NCBI GenBank assembly: GCA_937958375.1
Contig: CALGNY010000077.1
Location: 1-7,394 of the forward strand
Length of the DNA stretch: 7,394 bases
From: an uncultured Bacillaceae bacterium
GTDB lineage: Bacteria > Bacillota > Bacilli > Bacillales > Alkalibacillaceae
Direction: 5' to 3'
Below are positions 1 to 6,265 of the stretch, piece after piece; positions within the stretch are counted from its first letter, which is position 1; the number at the start of each line of letters is the position of its first letter. The notes below the pieces were generated by a model, which was given only the letters and a program-made list of their open reading frames with translations, had not been told where the DNA came from and did not search any database. Made by a program: the position numbers and the translations under genes.

Positions 1-1085
1 ATGTTCATCAGGATTCCAAGTAAGAAAAACGTGATGAGCATCGAGGATCCACCGTAACTGACGAGTGGGAGCGTAATCCCGGTGATTGGCATTAGTCCGG
101 AAACTGCACCTAGATTAATCAGTGCTTGGGAAATAATTTGAAAGGTGATACCGTATGCGAGCAGCTGCCCGAATTGGTCGGTCGCTCGTTTGGCGATCAT
201 AATTCCCTTGAACATGAATGCAATATATAATCCAATCACAAACAGCACACCGAGCAAGCCTAGTTCTTCAGCGATGACTGACATGATGAAGTCTGTATGT
301 GCCTCTGGGAGAAATCCGGCTTTTTGCACACTATTACTCAGACCGACACCGGTCACTTCGCCGCTTGCGATGGCGATCAGCGAGTGCACCAATTGGTAAT
401 CTTCCCCGCTAGGATCTGAAAAAGGATCGAGAAATCCGGTCAACCGTTCCATACGGTAGCCTTCTGTAAAAATCAACAGCAAAACTCCAGCAAGCACCGC
501 GCCACCGAGTAAAAATAGATGGCGAAAACGAATGCCCGCAAATACCAATATGACCCCACAAGGAATCAAAATGGAAGTCGCTGTCCCTAAGTCTGGCTGA
601 AGGACAATCAATCCAAAAACAAACATCAATATAATGAGTGGCGGCATAACGCCTTTCCCGAAATGATGTAGCTTGTCCTGTTTATTCGTATAAGCTTTCG
701 CGAAATAGAGCACCATCGCGACCTTCGCAATTTCAGATGGTTGCAGCAGAATCGGACCGAGCGACAACCAACGAGTGGCTTCGTTTCTCGTCACACCGAC
801 GCCTGGAATCAGAACTAATATCAATAAAAAGATTGTTACCAACACAAAGAACGGAATAAAGTTCCCTAGTTTTCGGTATGAAAACAGACTGACCAATGCA
901 AAGAAGATAAATCCCACGATCAACCAAAGTCTCTGTCGTTTAAAAAAATACGCTGGATCACTGATTTCCGGGTCAATCCCAGCAAAAACAAAGCTGGCAC
1001 TGTACACCATGACGATGCCAACGGAAGCTAACAATAATATGATGACGAATAATGGATAATCTATATTTTTCAGATGGTTCTTCAC
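1..1085 (-). CDS. ftsW: FtsW-type SEDS septal peptidoglycan glycosyltransferase (3' end outside window)
   Basis: SEDS-family polytopic membrane protein that polymerises lipid II into glycan strands at the division septum, normally with a class B PBP. The window holds the first 361 codons; the C-terminus runs off the left edge. Hydrophobic segments begin at about residue 10. Family landmarks are YFFKRQ (47-52), R105-W106, QPSEIAK (115-121), QPDLGTA (163-169), PEAHTDFI (260-267, with D265 at the position of the catalytic Asp of RodA/FtsW) and ITLPLVSYGGSSM (337-349). The GTG start is chosen because AGGAG lies 9 nt upstream and an in-frame TAG lies just upstream. YFFKRQ and the LPEAHTDFI context resemble Bacillus FtsW (YlaO) more than RodA, as I recall those sequences. 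SpoVE is the main alternative and is hard to exclude without the C-terminus and neighbouring genes. The SEDS family assignment is very secure. Confidence 0.85.
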   Translation of the reverse strand, partial: MKNHLKNIDYPLFVIILLLASVGIVMVYSASFVFAGIDPEISDPAYFFKRQRLWLIVGFIFFALVSLFSYRKLGNFIPFFVLVTIFLLILVLIPGVGVTRNEATRWLSLGPILLQPSEIAKVAMVLYFAKAYTNKQDKLHHFGKGVMPPLIILMFVFGLIVLQPDLGTATSILIPCGVILVFAGIRFRHLFLLGGAVLAGVLLLIFTEGYRMERLTGFLDPFSDPSGEDYQLVHSLIAIASGEVTGVGLSNSVQKAGFLPEAHTDFIMSVIAEELGLLGVLFVIGLYIAFMFKGIMIAKRATDQFGQLLAYGITFQIISQALINLGAVSGLMPITGITLPLVSYGGSSMLITFFLLGILMN

Positions 1086-1258
1086 AGGCAAACACTCCTA
1101 TAAAATAACTATACACGAAACAACCTACCTCCGAACAGTATCTTTTTACTCAAATAATCATTAATGCTATGTAACATGCGCAAAATGTCCCACTGTAAGA
1201 GTATGCCCACCAAGGAGTATATAACCTATTTCAACGGCGATAACCCACCCTTTTTTGC
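1086..1258. other. ftsW leader, no gene seen
   Basis: AT-rich stretch between the ftsW start and the repeat array. It should contain the ftsW promoter, but no -35/-10 pair at proper spacing is convincing. A second GGAGG-like sequence lies on the minus strand near 1129-1133, but it leads into a different reading frame. The part from about 1228 to 1258 resembles the second half of a 51-bp repeat unit and may be a decayed outer copy. Confidence 0.4.
1095..1099 (-). promoter_or_regulatory. Ribosome binding site of ftsW
   Basis: The minus strand reads AGGAG, 9 nt before a GTG codon. An in-frame TAG overlaps this site, so translation cannot begin further upstream in this frame. This supports the GTG start. 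Confidence 0.75.
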
Positions 1259-1640
1259 TCTAATCCTAGTGACGGACGCTTTTCAATGGAGATCACAAAT
1301 TTTTCTGCGTTCTAACTCCTATGACAGTGCTTTTCAACAGAGTTAGCACACCATTCCCTACTCTAAATCCAGCGACAGCTCATCTCAATAGAGGTAGTAC
1401 ACCTTTTCTAGTTCTAACTCCAGCGACAACGCCTTTCAACGGAGTTAACACATTTTTTTGCGGTCTAACTCCCGTGACAGTCCGTCTCAACAGAGGTAGC
1501 ACAACATTCCTAGCTCTAACTCCAGTGACAACGCCTATCAATTAAGTTAGCATACCTTTCTGTCGTCCAACTCAATTGACAGCCCCTCTCAGCGGAGTTA
1601 GCACATTTTTCTGCGCCCTAACTCCTGTGAAAGTACAACC
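1259..1640. repeat. Array of diverged 51-bp tandem repeats, each with an internal dyad
   Basis: Units begin at about 1259 (52 bp), then exactly every 51 bp at 1311, 1362, 1413, 1464, 1515 and 1566. A degenerate partial copy follows from 1617 to about 1640. On the plus strand each unit opens with TCTAACTCC or a close variant, then GTGACA, TCAAC, GGAGTTAGCACA and a T-rich tail. CTAACTCC and GGAGTTAG are 8-base inverted repeats about 19 nt apart, so either strand could form a short hairpin per unit. Adjacent units match at about 63-69% by hand count. Because 51 is a multiple of 3, short open frames run through several units (for example 1321-1545), but stops and the absence of a ribosome binding site argue against coding. 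The array lies between the ABC-F terminator and ftsW. The repeat family is not one I can name. Confidence 0.9.
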
Positions 1641-1702
1641 CGACGGCCTCCCCAAGTACAATTTCCACCAAGCCAATCAAAATCAAACATTCAATCTCTC
1701 TC

Positions 1703-1744
1703 CCGAAATAAAAACCACCTCCCGCATTAAGCGAAAGATGGTTT
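1703..1744 (-). terminator. Intrinsic terminator of the ABC-F gene
   Basis: On the minus strand, 4 nt after the TAA stop, a 14-bp stem (arms 1731-1744 and 1712-1725, with three G-T wobbles and no mismatch) closes a 5-nt TTAAT loop. It is followed directly by a T-rich run (TTTATTTC after the stem). This is a classic rho-independent terminator and should separate this transcript from ftsW. Confidence 0.9.
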
Positions 1745-1748
1745 CCCA

Positions 1749-3356
1749 TTACAACACTGGTGTCGTAATTTTCTTCTCTTCTTCAATATATTCTTCGTAC
1801 GTTTGTAGTTTGTCGACGACGCCTTGGTCGGCGATTTCGATGACGCGATTCGCAATGGTTTGAATGAATTGGTGGTCGTGTGATGTGAAAATCACAGAAC
1901 CTTTGAAGTTGATCAGGCTGTCGTTCAATGCCTGGATGGACTCCAAATCCAAGTGGTTCGTTGGGTCATCGAGCAGCAATACGTTTGCATGGCTTAACAT
2001 CATTCGAGAAAGCATGCAGCGTACTTTTTCGCCCCCGGATAGGACGCTTGCTTTTTTGAAAACTTCTTCGCCGGAAAAGAGCATGCGGCCCAAAAATCCG
2101 CGTAAGAAGGTTTCACTTTCGTCTTCAGGTGAATATTGACGAAGCCAGTCAATCAACGTTTTGTCGACGCCCTCAAAGTATTCACTGTTATCTTTCGGGA
2201 AGTAGGCCTGGGATGTGGTGATGCCCCATTTATAGCTTCCCTCATCCGGCTCCATTTCTCCAGCCAATATTTTCATCAAGGTTGTTTTGGCGACATCGTC
2301 TCCGAGCAAGACGACTTTATCGTCCTTGTTCAGTCGGAAGGTGACGTTATCCAACACTTTTTTACCGTCGACGGTTTTGGAAAGGCCGTTGACTTCTAGC
2401 AAGTCATTCCCGATTTCACGTTCTGGTTGAAATGCGATATACGGATATTTCCGTGAAGACGGCTTAATGTCATCCAACGTAATTTTATCGAGCAATTTTT
2501 TACGGGATGTTGCCTGACGAGATTTTGAAGCGTTCGCACTGAATCGCGCGATAAACTCCTTCAAGTCCTTGATCTTCTCTTCTTTTTTCTTGTTTTGCTC
2601 TTGTGCCATTTTCAAAGCAAGCTGGCTGGATTCATACCAAAAGTCATAGTTTCCAACGTATAGTGTAATTTTTTCAAAGTCCAAATCAGCGATATGCGTA
2701 CAGACATTATTCAAGAAATTACGGTCGTGCGAAACGACGATGACGGTGTTTTCAAATTGGATTAAGAACTCTTCCAACCACCGAATGGCTTGCAGATCCA
2801 GTCCGTTTGTCGGCTCATCCAGCAGCAAAACATCTGGATTACCGAATAAAGCCTGTGCCAATAAGACCTTTACTTTATCCGCTTCAGGCAGTTCAGACAT
2901 TTTCTTGTCATGCAACTCATCAGAAATGCCGAGGCCACGAAGCATTGTCGCGGCATCGCCTTCCGCTTCCCAACCGTTCATTTCAGCGAATTCGCCTTCA
3001 AGCTCAGCGGCACGCATACCATCTTCTTCGGTAAATTCACCTTTTGAATAAATGGCATCTTTCTCTTGCATCACTTCAAATAAACGCTCATGCCCCATCA
3101 TGACGACATCGAGCACCTTTTCATCTTCATACGCATAGTGATCCTGTTTCAGCATGGCGATTCGTTCGTCTTTTCCGACTGAAACATGACCTTCTTGCGG
3201 TTCGATTTCACCGGCTAAAATTTTAAGAAATGTCGATTTACCCGCACCATTGGCACCGATCAATCCATAACAATTCCCTTTTGAAAATTTTATCGAAACA
3301 TCTTCAAAGAGCTTACGGTCCGAAAACCGAAGCCCGACATTGGTAACTTGTAACAT
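1749..3356 (-). CDS. ykpA: ABC-F ATPase, YkpA/YbiT type
   Basis: Soluble protein of 535 aa with two ABC ATPase domains and no membrane segments. Members of this class bind the ribosomal E site and modulate translation rather than transport. Domain 1 has Walker A GANGAGKS (34-41), a degenerate signature LPEADK (156-161), Walker B plus D-loop VLLLDEPTNGLD (176-187) and switch H210. The charged inter-domain linker at about 240-300 includes SANASKSRQATSRKK, typical of YbiT/YkpA proteins. Domain 2 has an unusual Walker A GDDVAKTT (352-359), canonical signature LSGGEK (439-444), Walker B VLLLDDPTNHLD (459-470, with D464 where Glu is usual) and switch H493. The start is the ATG with GGAGG 7 nt upstream; a 19-codon upstream extension would overlap the likely promoter. 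The ortholog name is from memory of B. subtilis YkpA. The exact cellular role is not known from the sequence. Confidence 0.93.
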   Translation of the reverse strand: MLQVTNVGLRFSDRKLFEDVSIKFSKGNCYGLIGANGAGKSTFLKILAGEIEPQEGHVSVGKDERIAMLKQDHYAYEDEKVLDVVMMGHERLFEVMQEKDAIYSKGEFTEEDGMRAAELEGEFAEMNGWEAEGDAATMLRGLGISDELHDKKMSELPEADKVKVLLAQALFGNPDVLLLDEPTNGLDLQAIRWLEEFLIQFENTVIVVSHDRNFLNNVCTHIADLDFEKITLYVGNYDFWYESSQLALKMAQEQNKKKEEKIKDLKEFIARFSANASKSRQATSRKKLLDKITLDDIKPSSRKYPYIAFQPEREIGNDLLEVNGLSKTVDGKKVLDNVTFRLNKDDKVVLLGDDVAKTTLMKILAGEMEPDEGSYKWGITTSQAYFPKDNSEYFEGVDKTLIDWLRQYSPEDESETFLRGFLGRMLFSGEEVFKKASVLSGGEKVRCMLSRMMLSHANVLLLDDPTNHLDLESIQALNDSLINFKGSVIFTSHDHQFIQTIANRVIEIADQGVVDKLQTYEEYIEEEKKITTPVL

Positions 3357-3363
3357 GTATTGT

Positions 3364-3368
3364 CCTCC
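3364..3368 (-). promoter_or_regulatory. Ribosome binding site of the ABC-F gene
   Basis: GGAGG on the minus strand, 7 nt before the ATG at 3356. It fixes the start at MLQVTN rather than at an upstream in-frame ATG at 3413. Confidence 0.85.
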
Positions 3369-3392
3369 ATTATTTAACGATTCACGATTTCT

Positions 3393-3401
3393 ATTATAGC
3401 A
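3393..3401 (-). promoter_or_regulatory. Extended -10 promoter of the ABC-F gene
   Basis: The minus strand reads TGCTATAAT, a consensus TATAAT box with the TGn extension. It lies about 37 nt upstream of the start codon and leaves room for the GGAGG site. No good -35 box is present at 16-18 nt, which fits an extended -10 promoter. The -35 region (about 3415-3421) overlaps the left arm of an inverted repeat. Confidence 0.65.
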
Positions 3402-3416
3402 CCTTTTGGACAATTT

Positions 3417-3459
3417 TCCGATGATAACCTACATGCATTTCGGCGTTTTTACCATCGGA
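3417..3459. repeat. Imperfect inverted repeat between divergent genes
   Basis: TCCGATGATAA (3417-3427) and TTACCATCGGA (3449-3459) are inverted copies with one mismatch in 11 and a 21-nt spacer. The spacer contains the palindrome ATGCAT (3433-3438). The repeat sits upstream of both the ABC-F gene and the MFS gene and overlaps the -35 region of the former. It may be an operator or may be chance. No regulator gene is adjacent. Confidence 0.5.
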
Positions 3460-3524
3460 CGTTTGCTCATAGAAAAAATCAACTCGGACACATTATCAAT
3501 GAGTATGAATTCGAGGTGTAAACG

Positions 3525-4730
3525 ATGAACCAAAAAGACCCACTCGGAACATGGGGGCTTGTCACGCTGGCGTCGATTCCGCTAATTATGACGCTAGGAA
3601 ACTCCATGCTTATTCCCGTTTTGCCGATTTTTGAAGAGGAAGTCGGCATTACTTCTTTCCAATCGAGTATGATTATTACGAGCTATTCCGTTGCAGCTAT
3701 TTTTCTGATTCCGATTGCCGGTTTTTTGTCTGACCGGTACGGCCGGAAAGTTGTCATTTTACCTAGTTTGTTCTTGACATTCATCGGCGGATTAATCGCT
3801 GGTTTCGCCTCGTGGCAATTGGATGACCCTTTCGGCTGGATGATTGTCGGCCGGATTCTCCAAGGGATCGGGGCCTCTGGTGCAACGCCGATTATTTTAC
3901 CGCTCGTCGGTGATTTATATAAAGATGATGATGAAAAAGCTAGTTCATGCCTAGGGATCGTCGAAACATCCAACACATTCGGTAAGGCGCTCAGTCCGAT
4001 CATCGGGGCCCTGTTCGCCAGTTTTCTGTGGTACCTTCCATTTTTCTCGATTTCTGTTTTTAGCGTCATTTCGTTTGTGTTGGTCGTTATTTTTATCAAA
4101 GCACCGAGAAACTTAGGAAAGCCACCTGGATTCAAAACCTTCATCGCAAAAACGAAGAAAATTTTTCTGATCGAAGGACCGTGGTTGTACACCATCTTCA
4201 TAATTGGCGCTTATGTGATGCTCTTATTATTCGGGGAACTCTTTTATTTATCCGATATTTTTGAAAAAGAATACGACGTCGATGGTGTGCGTAAAGGTGT
4301 CCTGATTGCGATGCCATTGATTGTTTTATGTATCACGTCGTTTTTGACCGGTAAATGGATCAAAGGTAGTTTGACGGTGATGAAAACGGTGATTGTCCTA
4401 TCGATGACACTCTTGTCGGTCAGCATCATTTTTGTCGGGATGGCTGAATCGGTTGAAACGCTCCTGATTGTGACGAGTATTACCGGGCTTGCCATCGGTG
4501 CTTTATTGCCGACATTGGATGCGATGATTACCGAAAACATCGAAAAGGATGCGAAAGGAACCATCACATCTTTTTACAGTGCGGCGCGATTTATCGGTGT
4601 CGCTGCCGGACCGCCATTAATGTCATTACTGATGCAGGATTATACGGAAGAAAGTTATATCCTGGCAGGGATTTTCGGTGTTCTGATCATTTGTGCGGTG
4701 CTGTTCTTCATTCGTCCAAACCGCACATAA
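3525..4730 (+). CDS. MFS transporter, drug:H+ antiporter (DHA1) type
   Basis: A 401-aa integral membrane protein with about 12 hydrophobic segments, the usual length for a 12-TM major facilitator. It should exchange protons for a small molecule across the cytoplasmic membrane. The motif A loop GFLSDRYGRK (66-75) follows TM2. R110 in GRILQGIGASGA (109-120) matches motif B of TM4, and the central hydrophilic loop is at about 193-215. The second half carries GLAIGALLPTLDAM (321-334) and the AGPP segment (361-364). The opening part (LGNSMLIPVLPIFEEEVG) resembles Bacillus efflux proteins of the YfmO group, as I recall them, but the substrate cannot be read from sequence. The start ATG has GAGGTG 6 nt upstream (3513-3518). 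No confident sigma-A promoter was found in the 3420-3512 leader. It probably forms an operon with the small gene downstream. Confidence 0.9.
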   Translation: MNQKDPLGTWGLVTLASIPLIMTLGNSMLIPVLPIFEEEVGITSFQSSMIITSYSVAAIFLIPIAGFLSDRYGRKVVILPSLFLTFIGGLIAGFASWQLDDPFGWMIVGRILQGIGASGATPIILPLVGDLYKDDDEKASSCLGIVETSNTFGKALSPIIGALFASFLWYLPFFSISVFSVISFVLVVIFIKAPRNLGKPPGFKTFIAKTKKIFLIEGPWLYTIFIIGAYVMLLLFGELFYLSDIFEKEYDVDGVRKGVLIAMPLIVLCITSFLTGKWIKGSLTVMKTVIVLSMTLLSVSIIFVGMAESVETLLIVTSITGLAIGALLPTLDAMITENIEKDAKGTITSFYSAARFIGVAAGPPLMSLLMQDYTEESYILAGIFGVLIICAVLFFIRPNRT

Positions 4731-4742
4731 TTCATGGACTAG

Positions 4743-4780
4743 CTCCCTCAATCCTTGCATATCTATAGAAGCAGGGGGAG
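4743..4780 (+). promoter_or_regulatory. Hairpin that can sequester the ribosome binding site of the yqhV-like gene
   Basis: CTCCCTC (4743-4749) is complementary over 7 bp (one G-T pair) to GGGGGAG (4774-4780), the Shine-Dalgarno sequence 5 nt before the ATG at 4786. The left arm begins 12 nt after the MFS stop codon, so a ribosome terminating there would reach it. The loop is 24 nt. There is no T-run after it, so it is not a terminator. The pairing is visible; the regulatory role is inference. Confidence 0.45.
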
Positions 4781-4785
4781 TGGAC

Positions 4786-5058
4786 ATGCAAGTCATTGAA
4801 CGAACACTATTATCGATTATCATTTTGCGGGTCATTTCAGGGGGGATCGAAATCACGGCCGCCCTCCTGATGTTTAAATTCAACGATCTGTCCAAAGCAC
4901 TGGTCATCAATTCCTTGCTCGCCTTAGTCGGACCGACCGTCTTGCTGTCGACGACATTAATCGGTTTGTATGGGCTAGCCGGTAAAATTTCATTGTTGAA
5001 GGCTTGCTTCTTAATCGGTGGGATCTTGTTGATTATTACGAGCATTAAAATGAAATAA
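4786..5058 (+). CDS. yqhV: YqhV-like small membrane protein (DUF2619)
   Basis: A 90-aa protein that is almost entirely hydrophobic, with about three membrane segments (roughly residues 5-25, 36-58 and 64-86) and a short basic tail ending KMK. The segments ILRVISGGIEITAALLMF, VINSLLALVGPTVLL and IGLYGLAGKIS match what I recall of B. subtilis YqhV (about 93 aa, DUF2619). No biochemical function is known to me; in Bacillus the gene neighbours the spoIIIA sporulation operon. The start is the ATG with a strong GGGGGAG 5 nt upstream. The longer in-frame option at 4693 would overlap the MFS gene by 38 nt and has no such site. It lies 55 nt after the MFS stop on the same strand, so co-transcription is likely. 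Its TAA stop lies inside the terminator stem. Confidence 0.85.
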   Translation: MQVIERTLLSIIILRVISGGIEITAALLMFKFNDLSKALVINSLLALVGPTVLLSTTLIGLYGLAGKISLLKACFLIGGILLIITSIKMK

Positions 5059-5094
5059 CGGTTAACGCAATTGGCTACCGCGTTAACCGTTATT
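5054..5094. terminator. Bidirectional terminator between convergent genes
   Basis: Perfect 15-bp inverted repeat: AATAACGGTTAACGC (5054-5068) and GCGTTAACCGTTATT (5080-5094), with an 11-nt loop. On the plus strand it is followed by a T-rich stretch (GTTTGCTTAGATTT), and on the minus strand by TCATTTTAAT. It lies between the yqhV-like stop (inside the left arm) and the CDF stop at 5101-5103, so it probably ends both transcripts. Confidence 0.85.
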
Positions 5095-5100
5095 GTTTGC

Positions 5101-6072
5101 TTAGATTTGTTCGTCGTCGGGTTTGTCGAATCCTTTCCAGTTGGTCACTTGGTCGGTTTCAAGAATGCCGAGCGTGACATCATCAATATAAGATTCGTTC
5201 AGGATTTTATCCGCCACGCGGAATTTGACATCATCCGCATCGGCGAGCGTCATCCCTTCTTCAAGCTCAAGGTAGGCCTCCACATGGTAATCCCCGCCTT
5301 CTTGGAGAATCCGCATTTTTTGGATATCGACGACTTGTGGATCATCCAAAATGATATTGGCGATTCCTGTCTGGATTTTTTTTGGTGCGGCAACCCCAAT
5401 CAACCCAATCGTGTTATCATAACCGATTTTGATGGCGATCCCGATCAGTAATATTCCAATCATCATCGTACCGATCCCGTCATAGACATAGTTTCCTGTG
5501 GCATGCGAGACGATAATTGCGATGATGGCCACGAGACCACCTAACGTAGCGACATTATCTTCGTAAAAAACCAATCGCGTTGGCGGCTGTGCATATTTAA
5601 TATTTTTAAACGATTGAACGATAAAATTACCATCTTTATCCGCACGAGCTTCATGAACGACTTCTTTCATGACCTTTAATAACACGCCACCGTCAATGGC
5701 AATCGAGATCACCATCACGATCACCATTAACCATAAATTCGAAGACGGTTGAGGGTCTTGAATAATATGCCAACCACTTAAAATCGTTTCATAGGCCATA
5801 ATGGATACAACGATGACGGCTAATAATACGAATAAGTTCACAACGCGTCCATATCCGGTCGGAAAACGCTTCGTCGGTTTCTTTTCGGCTAAGGCACTAC
5901 CGAAGTAGACCATCCCTTGGTTCAGGGCATCTGCCATCGAGTGGACCATGGTCGCAAACATGGCACCACTACCACTAATCAAGGCTGCTATCCCCTTGAT
6001 TGTTGCGATCGCTACATTTCCAAGTGCCGATAAACCGGATGATTTATTCCCTTTTTTCAATAACTCCCACAT
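5101..6072 (-). CDS. CDF-family cation diffusion facilitator (ZnT9-like)
   Basis: A 323-aa membrane protein with about six hydrophobic segments and a cytoplasmic C-terminal domain (about 228-305, containing DYHVEAYLELEEGMTLADAD), the typical CDF plan. CDF proteins export divalent metals such as Zn2+, Mn2+, Fe2+ or Co2+ in exchange for protons. TM2 carries the metal-site motif HSMAD (H44, D48). RFPTGYGR (69-76) lies in the loop before TM3. TM5 has no HxxxD; instead E171-D172 sit at its start (FYEDNVATLGG), which resembles the ZnT9-like branch. The metal cannot be assigned from this. The ATG start has AAAGGAG 8 nt upstream (6081-6087). The gene lies downstream of ssrA on the same strand but behind the ssrA terminator. 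No clear promoter is visible, and a metal-responsive regulator gene is not adjacent. Confidence 0.92.
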   Translation of the reverse strand: MWELLKKGNKSSGLSALGNVAIATIKGIAALISGSGAMFATMVHSMADALNQGMVYFGSALAEKKPTKRFPTGYGRVVNLFVLLAVIVVSIMAYETILSGWHIIQDPQPSSNLWLMVIVMVISIAIDGGVLLKVMKEVVHEARADKDGNFIVQSFKNIKYAQPPTRLVFYEDNVATLGGLVAIIAIIVSHATGNYVYDGIGTMMIGILLIGIAIKIGYDNTIGLIGVAAPKKIQTGIANIILDDPQVVDIQKMRILQEGGDYHVEAYLELEEGMTLADADDVKFRVADKILNESYIDDVTLGILETDQVTNWKGFDKPDDEQI

Positions 6073-6084
6073 GATGATTGCTCC

Positions 6085-6162
6085 TTTCCCTGCTGCTTCG
6101 TCAACTAAAATTTACCCTGTTTTTGTTGGAATTAGTCTTAGGTTGGTTAATTTGCAGGGAAA
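6085..6162 (-). repeat. Separated 9-bp inverted repeat in the CDF leader
   Basis: TTTCCCTGC (6085-6093) and GCAGGGAAA (6154-6162) are perfect inverted copies with a 60-nt spacer. The start-proximal arm overlaps the AAAGGAG ribosome binding site of the CDF gene by three bases. If transcription starts upstream of 6162, the arms could pair in the leader RNA. It may equally be chance. Confidence 0.35.
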
Positions 6163-6195
6163 TCATTCGGAGAACCACTGTTTAATGTGGGAATA

Positions 6196-6231
6196 ACAAA
6201 AAACATGAGCCTCTTTTTGAGAACTCATGTT
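6196..6231 (-). terminator. Intrinsic terminator of ssrA
   Basis: On the minus strand, AACATGAG (6224-6231) pairs with CTCATGTT (6202-6209), with an inner CTC/GAG extension and an A-rich loop. A run of six Ts follows (complement of A6198-A6203, partly within the stem). It lies about 35 nt past the mature 3' end of tmRNA, the expected place. Confidence 0.88.
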
Positions 6232-6265
6232 CATTTCTTTTCTTATTTATTTTCCATAACAAGTA

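Noticed and set aside
1000..1118. Overlapping small frame starting at a GTG after a GGAGG-like site in the ftsW leader (minus strand)
   Set aside because: It runs out of frame into ftsW, the GTG spacing is loose, and the predicted peptide has no recognisable feature; likely chance.
1321..1545. Open frame encoding 17-residue repeats (pattern LTPVTxxLNRGSTxFxx) on the plus strand
   Set aside because: The frame stays open mainly because the DNA repeat length is a multiple of three. There is no ribosome binding site, the frame stops inside the array at 1543-1545, and the flanking units carry stops in the same frame.
1259..1640. Possible CRISPR array
   Set aside because: Copies are contiguous and diverged along their whole length, with no constant repeat alternating with unique spacers. 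No cas genes are present.
1259..1640. Tandem terminators on the plus strand (dyad followed by T-rich tail)
   Set aside because: Stems are only 7-8 bp with loops of about 19 nt, several units have mismatched arms with no compensating changes, and no plus-strand gene lies upstream.
3357..3413. 19-codon N-terminal extension of the ABC-F protein
   Set aside because: It overlaps the extended -10 promoter and ribosome binding site and lies outside the family N-terminus; GGAGG is correctly spaced for the ATG at 3356.
3683..4201. 172-codon minus-strand open frame inside the MFS gene
   Set aside because: It is a shadow of the MFS gene, has no ribosome binding site or recognisable domain, and lies opposite a clear membrane protein gene. 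The same applies to 4244-4567 and 4626-5045 minus and to the plus-strand frames inside ykpA.
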